A stretch of 9,384 nt of DNA from Flavobacteriales bacterium UBA720 (GTDB taxonomy: Bacteria; Bacteroidota; Bacteroidia; Flavobacteriales; Weeksellaceae), in the NCBI GenBank assembly GCA_002297505.1, contig DBLQ01000045.1, positions 12,303 to 21,686 of the forward strand, written 5' to 3'. The notes under the pieces are model-generated. The model was not told the DNA's origin and ran no database searches. It saw only the letters and a program-made list of their open reading frames with translations. The position numbers and the translations under genes were made by a program. Numbering within the stretch: the stretch's first letter is position 1; every line of letters begins with the position of its first letter. Of the stretch, positions 1 to 6,098 are shown in pieces.

Positions 1-935
1 GTTTTTCTGAATATGTAACAGAGTTTAAATTATTGAATGAAAACTCAGAAGTCATTATTTGTTCCAGAGAAGAAAATTCAGATAAGTTCTGGGCTACCAT
101 CGGCGGAATGGGTTTGACCGGTATTATTCTATCAGCAAAATTCAAACTGAAAAATATAGAATCGGCTTATATCAGACAAGAAAGCATCAAAGCTGAAAAT
201 CTGGATGAAGTTTTCCGATTGTTTGATGATAGCGAAGACTGGACCTACAATGTTGCGTGGATCGATTGTTTCCAAAAAGGTAAAAACCTTGGCCGTTCTA
301 TTCTGATGCGCGGTGAACACGCTTTGAAAGCCGAATTGCCATCCAGCCTTCAAAAGAAATCTTTGAAATTAAAAGAAAAATTCAAACCGACTGTTCCTTT
401 TTATTTCCCCGGATTTGTTTTGAATGCTTTGACGATCAAAATCTTCAATTTCCTTTATTACAATAAGCAGACAAAGAAACAGCTCAATAATTTTATCGAT
501 TACGAAACGTTTTTCTATCCGCTGGATGTCATCAATGACTGGAATAAGATCTACGGAAAAAGTGGCTTCATCCAGTACCAAATGGTCATCCCGAAAGAAA
601 ATGGAAAGGAAGGAATGCGACAGATTCTGGAAGCCATCGCAAAAAGCGGAAATGGTTCTTTCCTGGCGGTTCTGAAGCTTTTCGGGAAACACAATCCGCA
701 GGCTTACAACTCTTTCCCAGTGGAGGGTTACACGCTGGCTCTTGATTTTAAAGTCAATAAAGGTTTAAGAAAATTGGTGGACCAATTGGATACCATCGTA
801 GAAAATTTTGGCGGAAGAATTTACTTGACCAAAGACAGTATGAGCAAATCTTCTTTGACCAATTACCTCCGGAATGTAGATTCTCCAAAGTTTGTTTCAT
901 TGCAGCATAAAAGAATTATTAATAATAATGGTTGA
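1..935 (+). CDS. dprE1: DprE1-like FAD-dependent polyprenyl-phospho-ribose 2-oxidase, 5'-truncated by the window edge
   Basis: The frame is open from base 3, so the start and most of the FAD-binding domain lie upstream; about 310 C-terminal residues are visible. In mycobacteria this flavoenzyme oxidises decaprenyl-phospho-ribose at C2 to the keto intermediate that DprE2 then reduces. From memory of the mycobacterial protein, four stretches align: the end of the FAD domain (ATIGGMGLTGII, near base 90), the substrate domain start (NVAWIDCFQKGKNLGR, near 250), the strand GYTLALDF near 726-746, and FGGRIYLTKDS near 807-838, whose lysine (831-833) matches the conserved active-site lysine. The residue matching the mycobacterial Cys387 is alanine (738-740). 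The C-terminus looks slightly shorter than the mycobacterial one. The TTG at 33 is not a real start because coding similarity continues upstream of it. The next gene encodes the partner reductase, which strengthens the call. The generic alternative is an FAD-linked oxidase of the sugar-lactone oxidase class. The family is fairly sure; the exact lipid substrate is inferred. Confidence 0.85.
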   Translation, partial: FSEYVTEFKLLNENSEVIICSREENSDKFWATIGGMGLTGIILSAKFKLKNIESAYIRQESIKAENLDEVFRLFDDSEDWTYNVAWIDCFQKGKNLGRSILMRGEHALKAELPSSLQKKSLKLKEKFKPTVPFYFPGFVLNALTIKIFNFLYYNKQTKKQLNNFIDYETFFYPLDVINDWNKIYGKSGFIQYQMVIPKENGKEGMRQILEAIAKSGNGSFLAVLKLFGKHNPQAYNSFPVEGYTLALDFKVNKGLRKLVDQLDTIVENFGGRIYLTKDSMSKSSLTNYLRNVDSPKFVSLQHKRIINNNG

Positions 936-1011
936 TAGTTTTCAGTTGATGGTTGATAGGGATAATTCTCTACCAACAACTGACAACTAACAACTATCAA
1001 CTAACAACTAT
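931..1011. repeat. Inverted array of 7-bp units between the dprE1-like and dprE2-like genes
   Basis: The right arm holds five tandem heptamers at 977-1011: CAACTGA, CAACTAA, CAACTAT, CAACTAA, CAACTAT. The last one overlaps the ATG of the next gene (1010-1012). The left arm (931-958) reads GTTGATA, GTTTTCA, GTTGATG, GTTGATA, which is the complementary heptad pattern. Arms pair as 931-940 with 992-1001 (10 of 10) and 943-953 with 972-982 (10 of 11), leaving a loop of about 18 nt. As RNA this would be a long imperfect hairpin just before the start codon. No T tract follows, so it is not an ordinary terminator. Its role is unknown. Confidence 0.8.
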
Positions 1012-1735
1012 GATAGTACTAGGTTCCAATTCCGAAGTCGCGCAAGCTTTTGTAGAAGAATGTCTGGCGAAGGGCGAAAAATTTCCCACGATTTATCTCT
1101 TGAGTTCCAATCCGGAAACAACAGAGAAATTTGCGGGTCATCTTCAAGTGAAATTTTTACAACATTCGGAAATCATTGATTTAGATCTGATGAACGAAAT
1201 AGATTATAAAACTTTGGAAAATATCAACTCGGATCTGTTGTTTTGCGCTACAGGTTATTTGGGCCTGGGTACCGATGAAGGATTGTATGATGACGAAAAC
1301 ACCTCCAAAATTATCGATGTTAATTATGCGAAATTAATTCCGGTTCTCAATTTTTTCGCCAAAAAGATGGAATCCAGAAGAAGCGGAACAATGATCGTTT
1401 TATCATCCGTTGCCGGTGAAAGAGGTAGACAGAGCAACTTCATCTACGGAAGTGCAAAAGCGGGATTAACGGCTTATCTCAGTGGTTTGAGAAATTATTT
1501 GTTTGATAAAAAAGTTCACGTTTTGACTGTGAAACCAGGTTTTATGGATACCAAAATGACGGAAGGTCTGCCTCTAAATCCAGCGCTGACGGCTACTCCA
1601 AAAAAAGCGGCGGAAGGAATTTATAAAGCTTATAAACATAAAAAAGACGTAGCTTACGTTTTACCCATTTGGGCCATCATCATGCTGATCATCAGAAATA
1701 TTCCGGAGTTTATTTTTAAGAAACTGAAACTATAA
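1010..1735 (+). CDS. dprE2: DprE2-like SDR reductase (polyprenyl-phospho-2-keto-arabinose reductase)
   Basis: A 241-residue short-chain dehydrogenase expected to reduce the 2-keto intermediate made by the DprE1-like partner, using NAD(P)H, to give polyprenyl-phospho-arabinose. It opens with a variant nucleotide loop (LGSNSEVAQ, residues 4-12) in place of the usual glycine-rich loop, as in the mycobacterial enzyme. The catalytic Ser133, Tyr146 and Lys150 are present within the stretches SSVAGERGR and NFIYGSAKAG, which match DprE2 closely. The tail (about residues 218-241) is a hydrophobic segment followed by IPEFIFKKLKL, also like DprE2, and suggests membrane association. I chose the ATG at 1010: the longer reading from TTG at 953 would only add 19 residues translated from the heptad repeat. 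The HAD gene follows after 76 bp. Substrate is inferred from the pairing with the upstream gene; the SDR fold is certain. Confidence 0.87.
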   Translation: MIVLGSNSEVAQAFVEECLAKGEKFPTIYLLSSNPETTEKFAGHLQVKFLQHSEIIDLDLMNEIDYKTLENINSDLLFCATGYLGLGTDEGLYDDENTSKIIDVNYAKLIPVLNFFAKKMESRRSGTMIVLSSVAGERGRQSNFIYGSAKAGLTAYLSGLRNYLFDKKVHVLTVKPGFMDTKMTEGLPLNPALTATPKKAAEGIYKAYKHKKDVAYVLPIWAIIMLIIRNIPEFIFKKLKL

Positions 1736-1811
1736 TTGATGATTGATAAATGATAATCGATTTTGTTGATATGAATTGCAATAATCATTTATTATTCATA
1801 ATTGATCACTT
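1736..1811. repeat. Second inverted-repeat gap, before the HAD gene
   Basis: This 76-bp gap resembles the one before dprE2 in size and layout. A left part with about 7-bp rhythm (ATTGATG, ATTGATA, AATGATA from 1734) faces a right part at 1783-1810. The clearest pairing is 1746-1754 (ATAAATGAT) with 1784-1792 (ATCATTTAT), 9 of 9, with a 29-nt loop. The right part runs up to the ATG at 1812. There is no T tract after the hairpin and no Shine-Dalgarno sequence. Confidence 0.6.
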
Positions 1812-2399
1812 ATGAAGAAATTATATCTATTCGACTTCGACGGGACGCTCACTTACAAAGACACAATGTTTTTGTTTCTGAAGTTTTATGATCCTGCCAG
1901 ATTTTCTCTGCAGTTTCTAAAGCATATTCCTCTATTTATCTTACTGAAAATGAAACTGGCCGATGCAGAATCTGTCAAAAAAAGCTTGATCTCCGCCATC
2001 CTGAAAGGTCAGTCCAGATATCAGATCGAGAAAAAAGCCAAGCAGTTTTTTGAGGAAAATTATCCCCGTTTATTCCGCGAAAATGCTTTGGATTTTATCA
2101 ACAATATTGATAGAGAACATACGGAGTCGTACATCGTTTCGGCATCATTGGATATCTGGGTAAAACCGTTTGCCGAAAAATTTAATATGACTTTGCTTTC
2201 TACACAAGCAGAATTCCGGAATGACATATTCACAGGCAATTTTGTTGGTAATAATTGCAACAAACAGGAGAAAGTGAACCGCATAAAACTGGAAATCGGC
2301 GATAAGAAATTTGACAAGATCATCGCTTTCGGCGATACTTCCGGGGACAAAGCGATGTTCAAATTCGCAAACGAATCGCATTATCGATTTTTTCACTAA
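1812..2399 (+). CDS. HAD-IB family hydrolase (phosphatase-like)
   Basis: A 195-residue haloacid-dehalogenase-type hydrolase with all four motifs in order: DFDGT (residues 8-12, nucleophile Asp8 and acid/base Asp10), the VSAS serine region (Ser110), the conserved lysine in NKQEK (Lys151 or Lys154), and GDTSGDKAM with Asp175 and Asp179 for Mg2+. The helical cap between residues about 15 and 90 and the motif pattern fit subfamily IB, which includes phosphoserine-phosphatase-like enzymes. The length is normal for the family, and the ending (ESHYRFFH) looks complete. It lies 76 bp after the DprE2-like gene on the same strand. A reasonable but unproven role is dephosphorylation in the same lipid-linked pentose pathway, for example of a polyprenyl-phospho-pentose-5-phosphate. 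The catalytic class is sure; the substrate is not. Confidence 0.88.
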   Translation: MKKLYLFDFDGTLTYKDTMFLFLKFYDPARFSLQFLKHIPLFILLKMKLADAESVKKSLISAILKGQSRYQIEKKAKQFFEENYPRLFRENALDFINNIDREHTESYIVSASLDIWVKPFAEKFNMTLLSTQAEFRNDIFTGNFVGNNCNKQEKVNRIKLEIGDKKFDKIIAFGDTSGDKAMFKFANESHYRFFH

Positions 2400-2404
2400 T
2401 TTAG

Positions 2405-2412
2405 TACCTTTA
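2405..2412 (+). promoter_or_regulatory. Possible -7 promoter box before the cysteine desulfurase
   Basis: TACCTTTA agrees with the Bacteroidota -7 consensus TAnnTTTG at all but the last base. It sits 37 bp before the ATG at 2450. I see no convincing TTG at the -33 distance. A short hairpin (CCGAA, 2417-2421, with TTCGG, 2427-2431) lies in the presumed leader. This is a weak call. Confidence 0.25.
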
Positions 2413-2449
2413 AAATCCGAATCAGTTTCGGCTTCAAATCGAATTAAAA

Positions 2450-3622
2450 ATGGAAAGAATTTATCTGGACAATGCAGCAACTACGCCTCTGGACGATGAG
2501 GTGATAGACTGTATGGTGAATGTTTTAAAATTCAATTATGGCAATCCGTCTTCCACGCACAGCCTGGGACAGGAGGCCAAAACCATTTTGGAAGAGGCGA
2601 GGCGAAAGATCGCGGATTCTCTTCGAGTAACTCCGGGCGAAATCGTTTTCACATCCTGTGGCACCGAATCCAATAATATGATTATCAAATCGGCCGTCAA
2701 TTATTTGGGCGTAGAAAGAATCATCACTTCCGCCTTGGAGCACAAATGTGTCGCCGAAACTTGCCTTGAAATGAAGAAATTGAAAGGTGTAGAGTTGGTT
2801 TACCTAAGACCAAATACCAGCGGTGATTTTGATTTGAATCAATTGGAAGTCGCTTTAAAATCATCAGACAAAAAAACGCTGGTCACGTTGATGCACGCCA
2901 ATAACGAGATCGGAAATATTCTGGACATCGAAAAAGTGGCGCATCTTTGCAAAGAAAATAACGCCTTATTCCATTCCGATACGGTGCAGACAATGACACA
3001 TATGGATTTGGATTTTTCTAAAATTCTAGTCGATTTCGCTTCTTGCAGTGCACACAAATTCCACGGACCGAAAGGTGCTGGATTTGCGTTTGTGAGAAAA
3101 TCTTCCGGTTTAAAAGGCATTATTACTGGCGGACCACAGGAGAGAAGTCTCAGAGCTGGTACTGAAAATGTTACTGGAATTGCAGGCTTGGGAAAAGCCT
3201 GGGAAATTGCTCAGGCCAGGATGGAGGAGTATAAAAGCCATATTACAGAGATTAAGCACTATGCCATCGAACAATTGAAAGAGAAGATTTCCGGAATCAA
3301 ATTCAATGGCAGGAGCGCAGATGATGAGAGTCTTTACACGGTTCTCAATATACTGCTACCGTATAAAAATCCGTTAATCGGGTTGCAGCTCGATATGAAG
3401 GGAATAGCCATCTCTCAGGGAAGTGCCTGTAGTTCCGGAGCTGCAAAACCGTCGATGGTGCTGATGTCCGTTTTATCGGAAGAGGATTTGGAGAATTCTA
3501 CACCGGTGAGAGTCTCTTTCAGTCACTTCACGAAAAAGTCTGATATTGATACGTTTGTGAATGCATTGGAAGAAATAGGAAAGCAGTTCGTTATAGAAAA
3601 AGCTGATAGTTTACATAGATAA
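2450..3622 (+). CDS. Cysteine desulfurase (IscS/NifS family, class V aminotransferase fold)
   Basis: A 390-residue PLP enzyme that converts L-cysteine to L-alanine and passes the sulfur, via a cysteine persulfide, to Fe-S cluster or thio-modification pathways in the cytosol. It begins with the family hallmark YLDNAATTP (residues 5-13) and has the NPSSTHS motif. The PLP lysine is Lys203 in SCSAHKFHGPKG, and the persulfide cysteine is Cys327 in GSACSSGA. The short loop around that cysteine, and its position, match the group I IscS/NifS type rather than SufS. Length is normal. The ATG at 2450 places the hallmark right at the N-terminus, so the start is secure. No iscU or scaffold gene is adjacent; the HAD gene ends 50 bp upstream and thioredoxin follows after 66 bp, so it is probably transcribed alone. 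Whether it serves Fe-S assembly or tRNA thiolation cannot be told from the sequence. Confidence 0.95.
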   Translation: MERIYLDNAATTPLDDEVIDCMVNVLKFNYGNPSSTHSLGQEAKTILEEARRKIADSLRVTPGEIVFTSCGTESNNMIIKSAVNYLGVERIITSALEHKCVAETCLEMKKLKGVELVYLRPNTSGDFDLNQLEVALKSSDKKTLVTLMHANNEIGNILDIEKVAHLCKENNALFHSDTVQTMTHMDLDFSKILVDFASCSAHKFHGPKGAGFAFVRKSSGLKGIITGGPQERSLRAGTENVTGIAGLGKAWEIAQARMEEYKSHITEIKHYAIEQLKEKISGIKFNGRSADDESLYTVLNILLPYKNPLIGLQLDMKGIAISQGSACSSGAAKPSMVLMSVLSEEDLENSTPVRVSFSHFTKKSDIDTFVNALEEIGKQFVIEKADSLHR

Positions 3623-3651
3623 TTGACAGATAAAATCAATTTTAAATTGAC

Positions 3652-3659
3652 TAATTTTG
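3652..3659 (+). promoter_or_regulatory. Probable -7 promoter box of the thioredoxin gene
   Basis: TAATTTTG matches the Bacteroidota -7 consensus TAnnTTTG exactly and lies 29 bp before the trxA start, giving a plausible short leader. The only TTG upstream within reach (3623-3625) is 26 bp away, longer than the usual 19-21, so the -33 element is doubtful. Confidence 0.5.
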
Positions 3660-3688
3660 TTTCATAAAACAATAAAGAAAAAGAAATC

Positions 3689-4006
3689 ATGGCAGTAGAA
3701 ATTACAGATCAATCCTTTAAGGATACAGTGCTAAATTCAGACAAACCAGTTTTGGTAGATTTTTGGGCTACTTGGTGCGGACCGTGCAGAATGCTGGGAC
3801 CAATCATTGAAGAGGTAGCAGCAGATTTTGAAGGTAAGGCAGTTGTAGGAAAAGTAGATGTAGACAATAATCAGCAGGTTTCCGTAGATTACGGAATCCG
3901 AAATATTCCTACCGTTTTAATTTTCAAAAATGGGGAAGTTGTAGATAAAATCGTTGGCGTAGCCTCAAAAGAAGTGATTGCAGAAAAATTAAATTCTTAT
4001 TTGTAA
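3689..4006 (+). CDS. trxA: Thioredoxin
   Basis: A 105-residue cytosolic thioredoxin that reduces protein disulfides and is itself recharged by thioredoxin reductase. The redox motif WCGPC occupies residues 29-33 with Cys30 and Cys33. The buried aspartate is at position 24 (VDFWATW), and the cis-proline is Pro74 in IPTVLIF. Length and domain span match classical TrxA with no signal peptide or extension. The A-rich stretch just before the ATG (AAAGAAAAAGAAATC) lacks a Shine-Dalgarno site, as is usual in this phylum. Its own -7 box lies upstream and a strong terminator lies 23 bp after the stop, so it appears to be a single-gene transcript. Confidence 0.97.
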   Translation: MAVEITDQSFKDTVLNSDKPVLVDFWATWCGPCRMLGPIIEEVAADFEGKAVVGKVDVDNNQQVSVDYGIRNIPTVLIFKNGEVVDKIVGVASKEVIAEKLNSYL

Positions 4007-4028
4007 GAAAATAATATAATTGAAAATG

Positions 4029-4058
4029 AACACCTTTCCTTTTGGAAGGTGTTTTTTT
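4029..4058 (+). terminator. Rho-independent terminator after thioredoxin
   Basis: AACACC plus TTCC (4029-4039, with one bulged T) pairs with GGAAGGTGTT (4044-4053) around a TTTT loop. A run of seven T follows (4052-4058). It ends the trxA transcript before the tRNA promoter. Confidence 0.92.
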
Positions 4059-4068
4059 GTGGAAAAAA

Positions 4069-4099
4069 TTTGGAGATGTGAATTATTGTTGTATTTTTG
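4069..4099 (+). promoter_or_regulatory. Bacteroidota-type promoter for the tRNA-Asp pair
   Basis: TTTG at 4069-4072 and TATTTTTG at 4092-4099 are separated by 19 bp. This fits the sigma-ABfr consensus TTTG, N19-20, TAnnTTTG. Transcription would begin near 4104, leaving a leader of about 38 nt before the first tRNA. The leader can form a small GGGT/GCCC hairpin (4117-4128). Confidence 0.8.
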
Positions 4100-4141
4100 C
4101 AACCACAATAACAGAGGGTGATAGCCCAAGGTTATGGCAAA

Positions 4142-4215
4142 GATCCGGTAGTTCAGCTGGTTAGAATGCCGCCCTGTCACGGCGGAGGTCGCGGGTTCGA
4201 GTCCCGTCCGGATCG
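4142..4215 (+). tRNA. tRNA-Asp (GTC), copy 1
   Basis: A complete 74-nt cloverleaf. The acceptor stem GATCCGG (4142-4148) pairs with CCGGATC (4208-4214), and G4215 is the discriminator. The anticodon stem CCGCC/GGCGG (4169-4173, 4181-4185) holds the loop CTGTCAC with anticodon GTC at 4176-4178. The T arm carries GGTTCGAGTCC. Only CA, not CCA, follows the discriminator, so the 3' end must be completed by the CCA-adding enzyme. It is identical to the second copy 107 bp downstream. Confidence 0.98.
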
Positions 4216-4248
4216 CATAAAGTTTTATCAATTACTTTTCAAAAAATT

Positions 4249-4322
4249 GATCCGGTAGTTCAGCTGGTTAGAATGCCGCCCTGTCACGGCGGAGGTCGCG
4301 GGTTCGAGTCCCGTCCGGATCG
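4249..4322 (+). tRNA. tRNA-Asp (GTC), copy 2
   Basis: Identical over all 74 nt to copy 1, with anticodon GTC at 4283-4285. A 33-bp AT-rich spacer with no promoter or terminator separates the copies, so both are probably cut from one precursor starting at the promoter near 4070-4099. The 3' CCA is again not encoded: CA follows the discriminator, and its A is also the first base of the terminator stem. Confidence 0.98.
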
Positions 4323-4323
4323 C

Positions 4324-4354
4324 AATCCTACAACGTATGTTGTAGGATTTTTTT
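4324..4354 (+). terminator. Rho-independent terminator of the tRNA-Asp transcript
   Basis: A perfect 11-bp stem, AATCCTACAAC (4324-4334) with GTTGTAGGATT (4339-4349), encloses a GTAT loop. The downstream arm runs into seven T (4348-4354). It starts 1 bp after the second tRNA's discriminator plus C. Confidence 0.95.
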
Positions 4355-4744
4355 ATGCTATTAAGTGAACGGTAGCCTAAATCATTGACCTCAGTCTTTA
4401 ATTTGCTTTTCTCCCGGCATTTTAAAGCATATTTTCTTGATTTCTTACAGTCCATAATTCTCGATATACATTATTTTATACGCTTATACATGTTCGACTG
4501 AAATTTTTTCGATATTTATGAAAAATAAGTATTCGAAAATTGGAATATTTTATGGATGGAAATTTCACTTCTGTAACAATTTATTTTTTATAAATTGATA
4601 AAGAATAAAGTTAAAAATTATCAATAATTTAAATATTTATATTGATTCGTTAGATTTATAATTCAAAAATCGTAAAATTTCACCATGATTTTATAATTCC
4701 GTTTTCTGACTTTTGTCTTACAAAAACAATAAAATATTTTTATT
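4355..4744. other. AT-rich noncoding gap of about 390 bp
   Basis: I find no gene, RNA or mobile element here. The stretch from about 4480 on is very AT-rich. Two dyads are visible. In one, 4506-4518 pairs with 4526-4539 (13 pairs including one G-T, one bulged T, 7-nt loop). In the other, ATTGATAA (4594-4601) pairs with TTATCAAT (4618-4625). Neither has a T tract in the + direction. Minus-strand reading frames here and across the tRNAs are artefacts. Confidence 0.6.
4708..4715 (+). promoter_or_regulatory. Possible -7 box before the second SDR gene
   Basis: GACTTTTG differs from TAnnTTTG only at the first base and lies 29 bp before the ATG at 4745, the same spacing as the box before thioredoxin. 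No TTG is seen at the expected -33 distance, so this is weak. Confidence 0.3.
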
Positions 4745-5500
4745 ATGTCAAAACACGATGTGAAAGGGAAAGTTGTCCTTATTGCCGGAGGTGGCAAAAA
4801 CTTAGGTGGATTATTAAGCAGAGATTTTGCAGCAAAGGGTGCAAAACTGGCGATTCATTACAACAGCGAGAGCTCCAGAGCAGAAAGCGAAAAGACTTTG
4901 GCTGATGTGCAAGCTCTTGGCGCAGAGGCATTCTTGTTCCAGGCAGACCTCACAAATGTTGAAAACATTACCAAATTTTTCGACGAAACCATCAGTAAAT
5001 ATGGATCTATCGATATCGCCATCAATACGGTGGGAATGGTATTGAAAAAACCATTTACTGAAACTTCCGAAAAGGAATACGATACAATGTCTGACATCAA
5101 CTCTAAGGTGGCGTATTTCTTCCTTCAGGAGGCAGGGAAAAAAGTGGCTGACCACGGAAAAATCTGTACTATCGTAACTTCACTTCTTGCAGCTTACACT
5201 GGTCTTTACTCTACTTATGCCGGAATGAAGGCTCCTGTAGAGCACTTCACCAGAGCAGCTTCTAAGGAATTTGGCGCAAGAGGAATTTCTGTAACCGCTG
5301 TGGCACCTGGCCCAATGGATACGCCATTCTTCTATGGCCAGGAATCTGATGATGCAGTAGCCTACCACAAGTCGGCGGCAGCATTGGGTGGTCTTACGGA
5401 TATTAGAGATATTGCTCCGTTAGTAGAGTTTTTGGTAACTGACGGATGGTGGATCACAGGACAGACGATTTTTGCTAACGGCGGATACACGACGAGGTAA
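4745..5500 (+). CDS. SDR family NAD(P)-dependent oxidoreductase
   Basis: A 251-residue classical short-chain dehydrogenase. The nucleotide loop is AGGGKNLG (residues 14-21), a variant of TGxxxGxG in which the second glycine is Asn. The usual NNAG appears as NTVG near residue 97. The catalytic set is Asn119, Ser146, Tyr158 and Lys162 (YAGMK), and the APGPMDTPFF stretch follows the active site. The end (WWITGQTIFANGGY) is the normal SDR C-terminus, so the protein is full length. It shares no close similarity with the DprE2-like SDR at 1010-1735. The substrate cannot be read from the sequence; many relatives are annotated as 3-oxoacyl-ACP reductase or sugar dehydrogenase without proof. It stands alone: a 390-bp gap lies upstream and a strong terminator downstream. 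Confidence 0.92.
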   Translation: MSKHDVKGKVVLIAGGGKNLGGLLSRDFAAKGAKLAIHYNSESSRAESEKTLADVQALGAEAFLFQADLTNVENITKFFDETISKYGSIDIAINTVGMVLKKPFTETSEKEYDTMSDINSKVAYFFLQEAGKKVADHGKICTIVTSLLAAYTGLYSTYAGMKAPVEHFTRAASKEFGARGISVTAVAPGPMDTPFFYGQESDDAVAYHKSAAALGGLTDIRDIAPLVEFLVTDGWWITGQTIFANGGYTTR

Positions 5501-5522
5501 TAACGTACTGACAAGCTCTTTC

Positions 5523-5566
5523 AAAATTGGGAATTGAAATAGCTTCAATTCCCAATTTTATTTTTT
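5523..5566 (+). terminator. Strong terminator after the second SDR, touching the next start codon
   Basis: A perfect 16-bp stem pairs 5523-5538 with 5544-5559 around the loop ATAGC. The 3' arm ends in TTTT and is followed by A and six T (5561-5566). The ATG of the methyltransferase begins at the very next base, 5567. Confidence 0.9.
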
Positions 5567-6082
5567 ATGGAAATCGAAGAAGCGCGATTATTGTTACCGG
5601 AGTTGGATTCAGGAAAAACTGAACTTTGGGCAGATATGGGCTGCGGAAGCGGAACTTTTACTTACGCTTTAGCTCAGCAGCTGTCGTCGGGAAGTGATAT
5701 CATTGCGGTTGATCACAGTCAGCAGAAACTATTAAAATCTTATAACGATGTAAAAATCGATTTTATAAAGGCTGATTTTGAAAATGATGATTTAACATTC
5801 CCTCCGCTGGATGGAATACTGCTTGCCAATTCGCTACATTTTATCCGGGAAAAACAAATGCTCATTCACAGGATGGAAAAGCATTTCAGGGCTGGAAATG
5901 AGAGATGGATTATTATAGAGTACGATCATTCGGTGCCTAGCCAGTGGGAGCCATATCCTATTCCATTCAAGGATTTGAAGCAGCTTTTCCTAAATGCTGG
6001 TTATTCAAAAATTGAAAAAACAGGCGAACGGAAATCACGCTATGGCGGAGTGATGTACGCAGCCGAAATTAATAAAAATTAA
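5567..6082 (+). CDS. Class I SAM-dependent methyltransferase, small
   Basis: A 171-residue Rossmann-fold methyltransferase. Motif I is WADMGCGSGTFT (residues 21-32), the acidic residue after the second strand is Asp49 (IIAVDHS), and a motif III-like segment LDGILLANSLHFI follows near residue 85. Late strands with EYDHS and the final KSRYGGVMYAAE complete a compact domain without an extra substrate domain, so the substrate cannot be named. An in-frame TAG at 5540 excludes any longer N-terminus, and ATG 5567 is the only good start. That start touches the T tract of the preceding terminator, leaving no room for a normal leader unless the transcript reads through the hairpin. The DoxX-like gene follows after 16 bp, so the two are probably cotranscribed. 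Confidence 0.85.
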   Translation: MEIEEARLLLPELDSGKTELWADMGCGSGTFTYALAQQLSSGSDIIAVDHSQQKLLKSYNDVKIDFIKADFENDDLTFPPLDGILLANSLHFIREKQMLIHRMEKHFRAGNERWIIIEYDHSVPSQWEPYPIPFKDLKQLFLNAGYSKIEKTGERKSRYGGVMYAAEINKN

Positions 6083-6098
6083 ACCTTTAAGAAACACA

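Noticed and set aside
953..1009. N-terminal extension of the DprE2-like protein from TTG 953
   Set aside because: The 19 extra residues are a translation of the heptad repeat, and the protein family begins at the ATG at 1010 (MIVLGSNSEV).
977..1011. Short tandem repeats considered as a CRISPR array
   Set aside because: The units are 7 bp, directly adjacent and without spacers, and no cas gene is present.
2145..2499. Extra reading frames on both strands around the HAD/desulfurase junction
   Set aside because: They overlap two clear genes in other frames and show no family features.
3989..4455. Two minus-strand reading frames containing the same peptide RTGLEPATSAVTGRHSNQL
   Set aside because: They are the reverse complement of the two tRNA-Asp genes, a well-known source of false protein annotation.
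4142..4744. tRNA-Asp as an integration site with an island in the following gap
   Set aside because: No integrase gene and no partial third copy of the tRNA 3' end is visible downstream. The two copies are both full length and explained by duplication.
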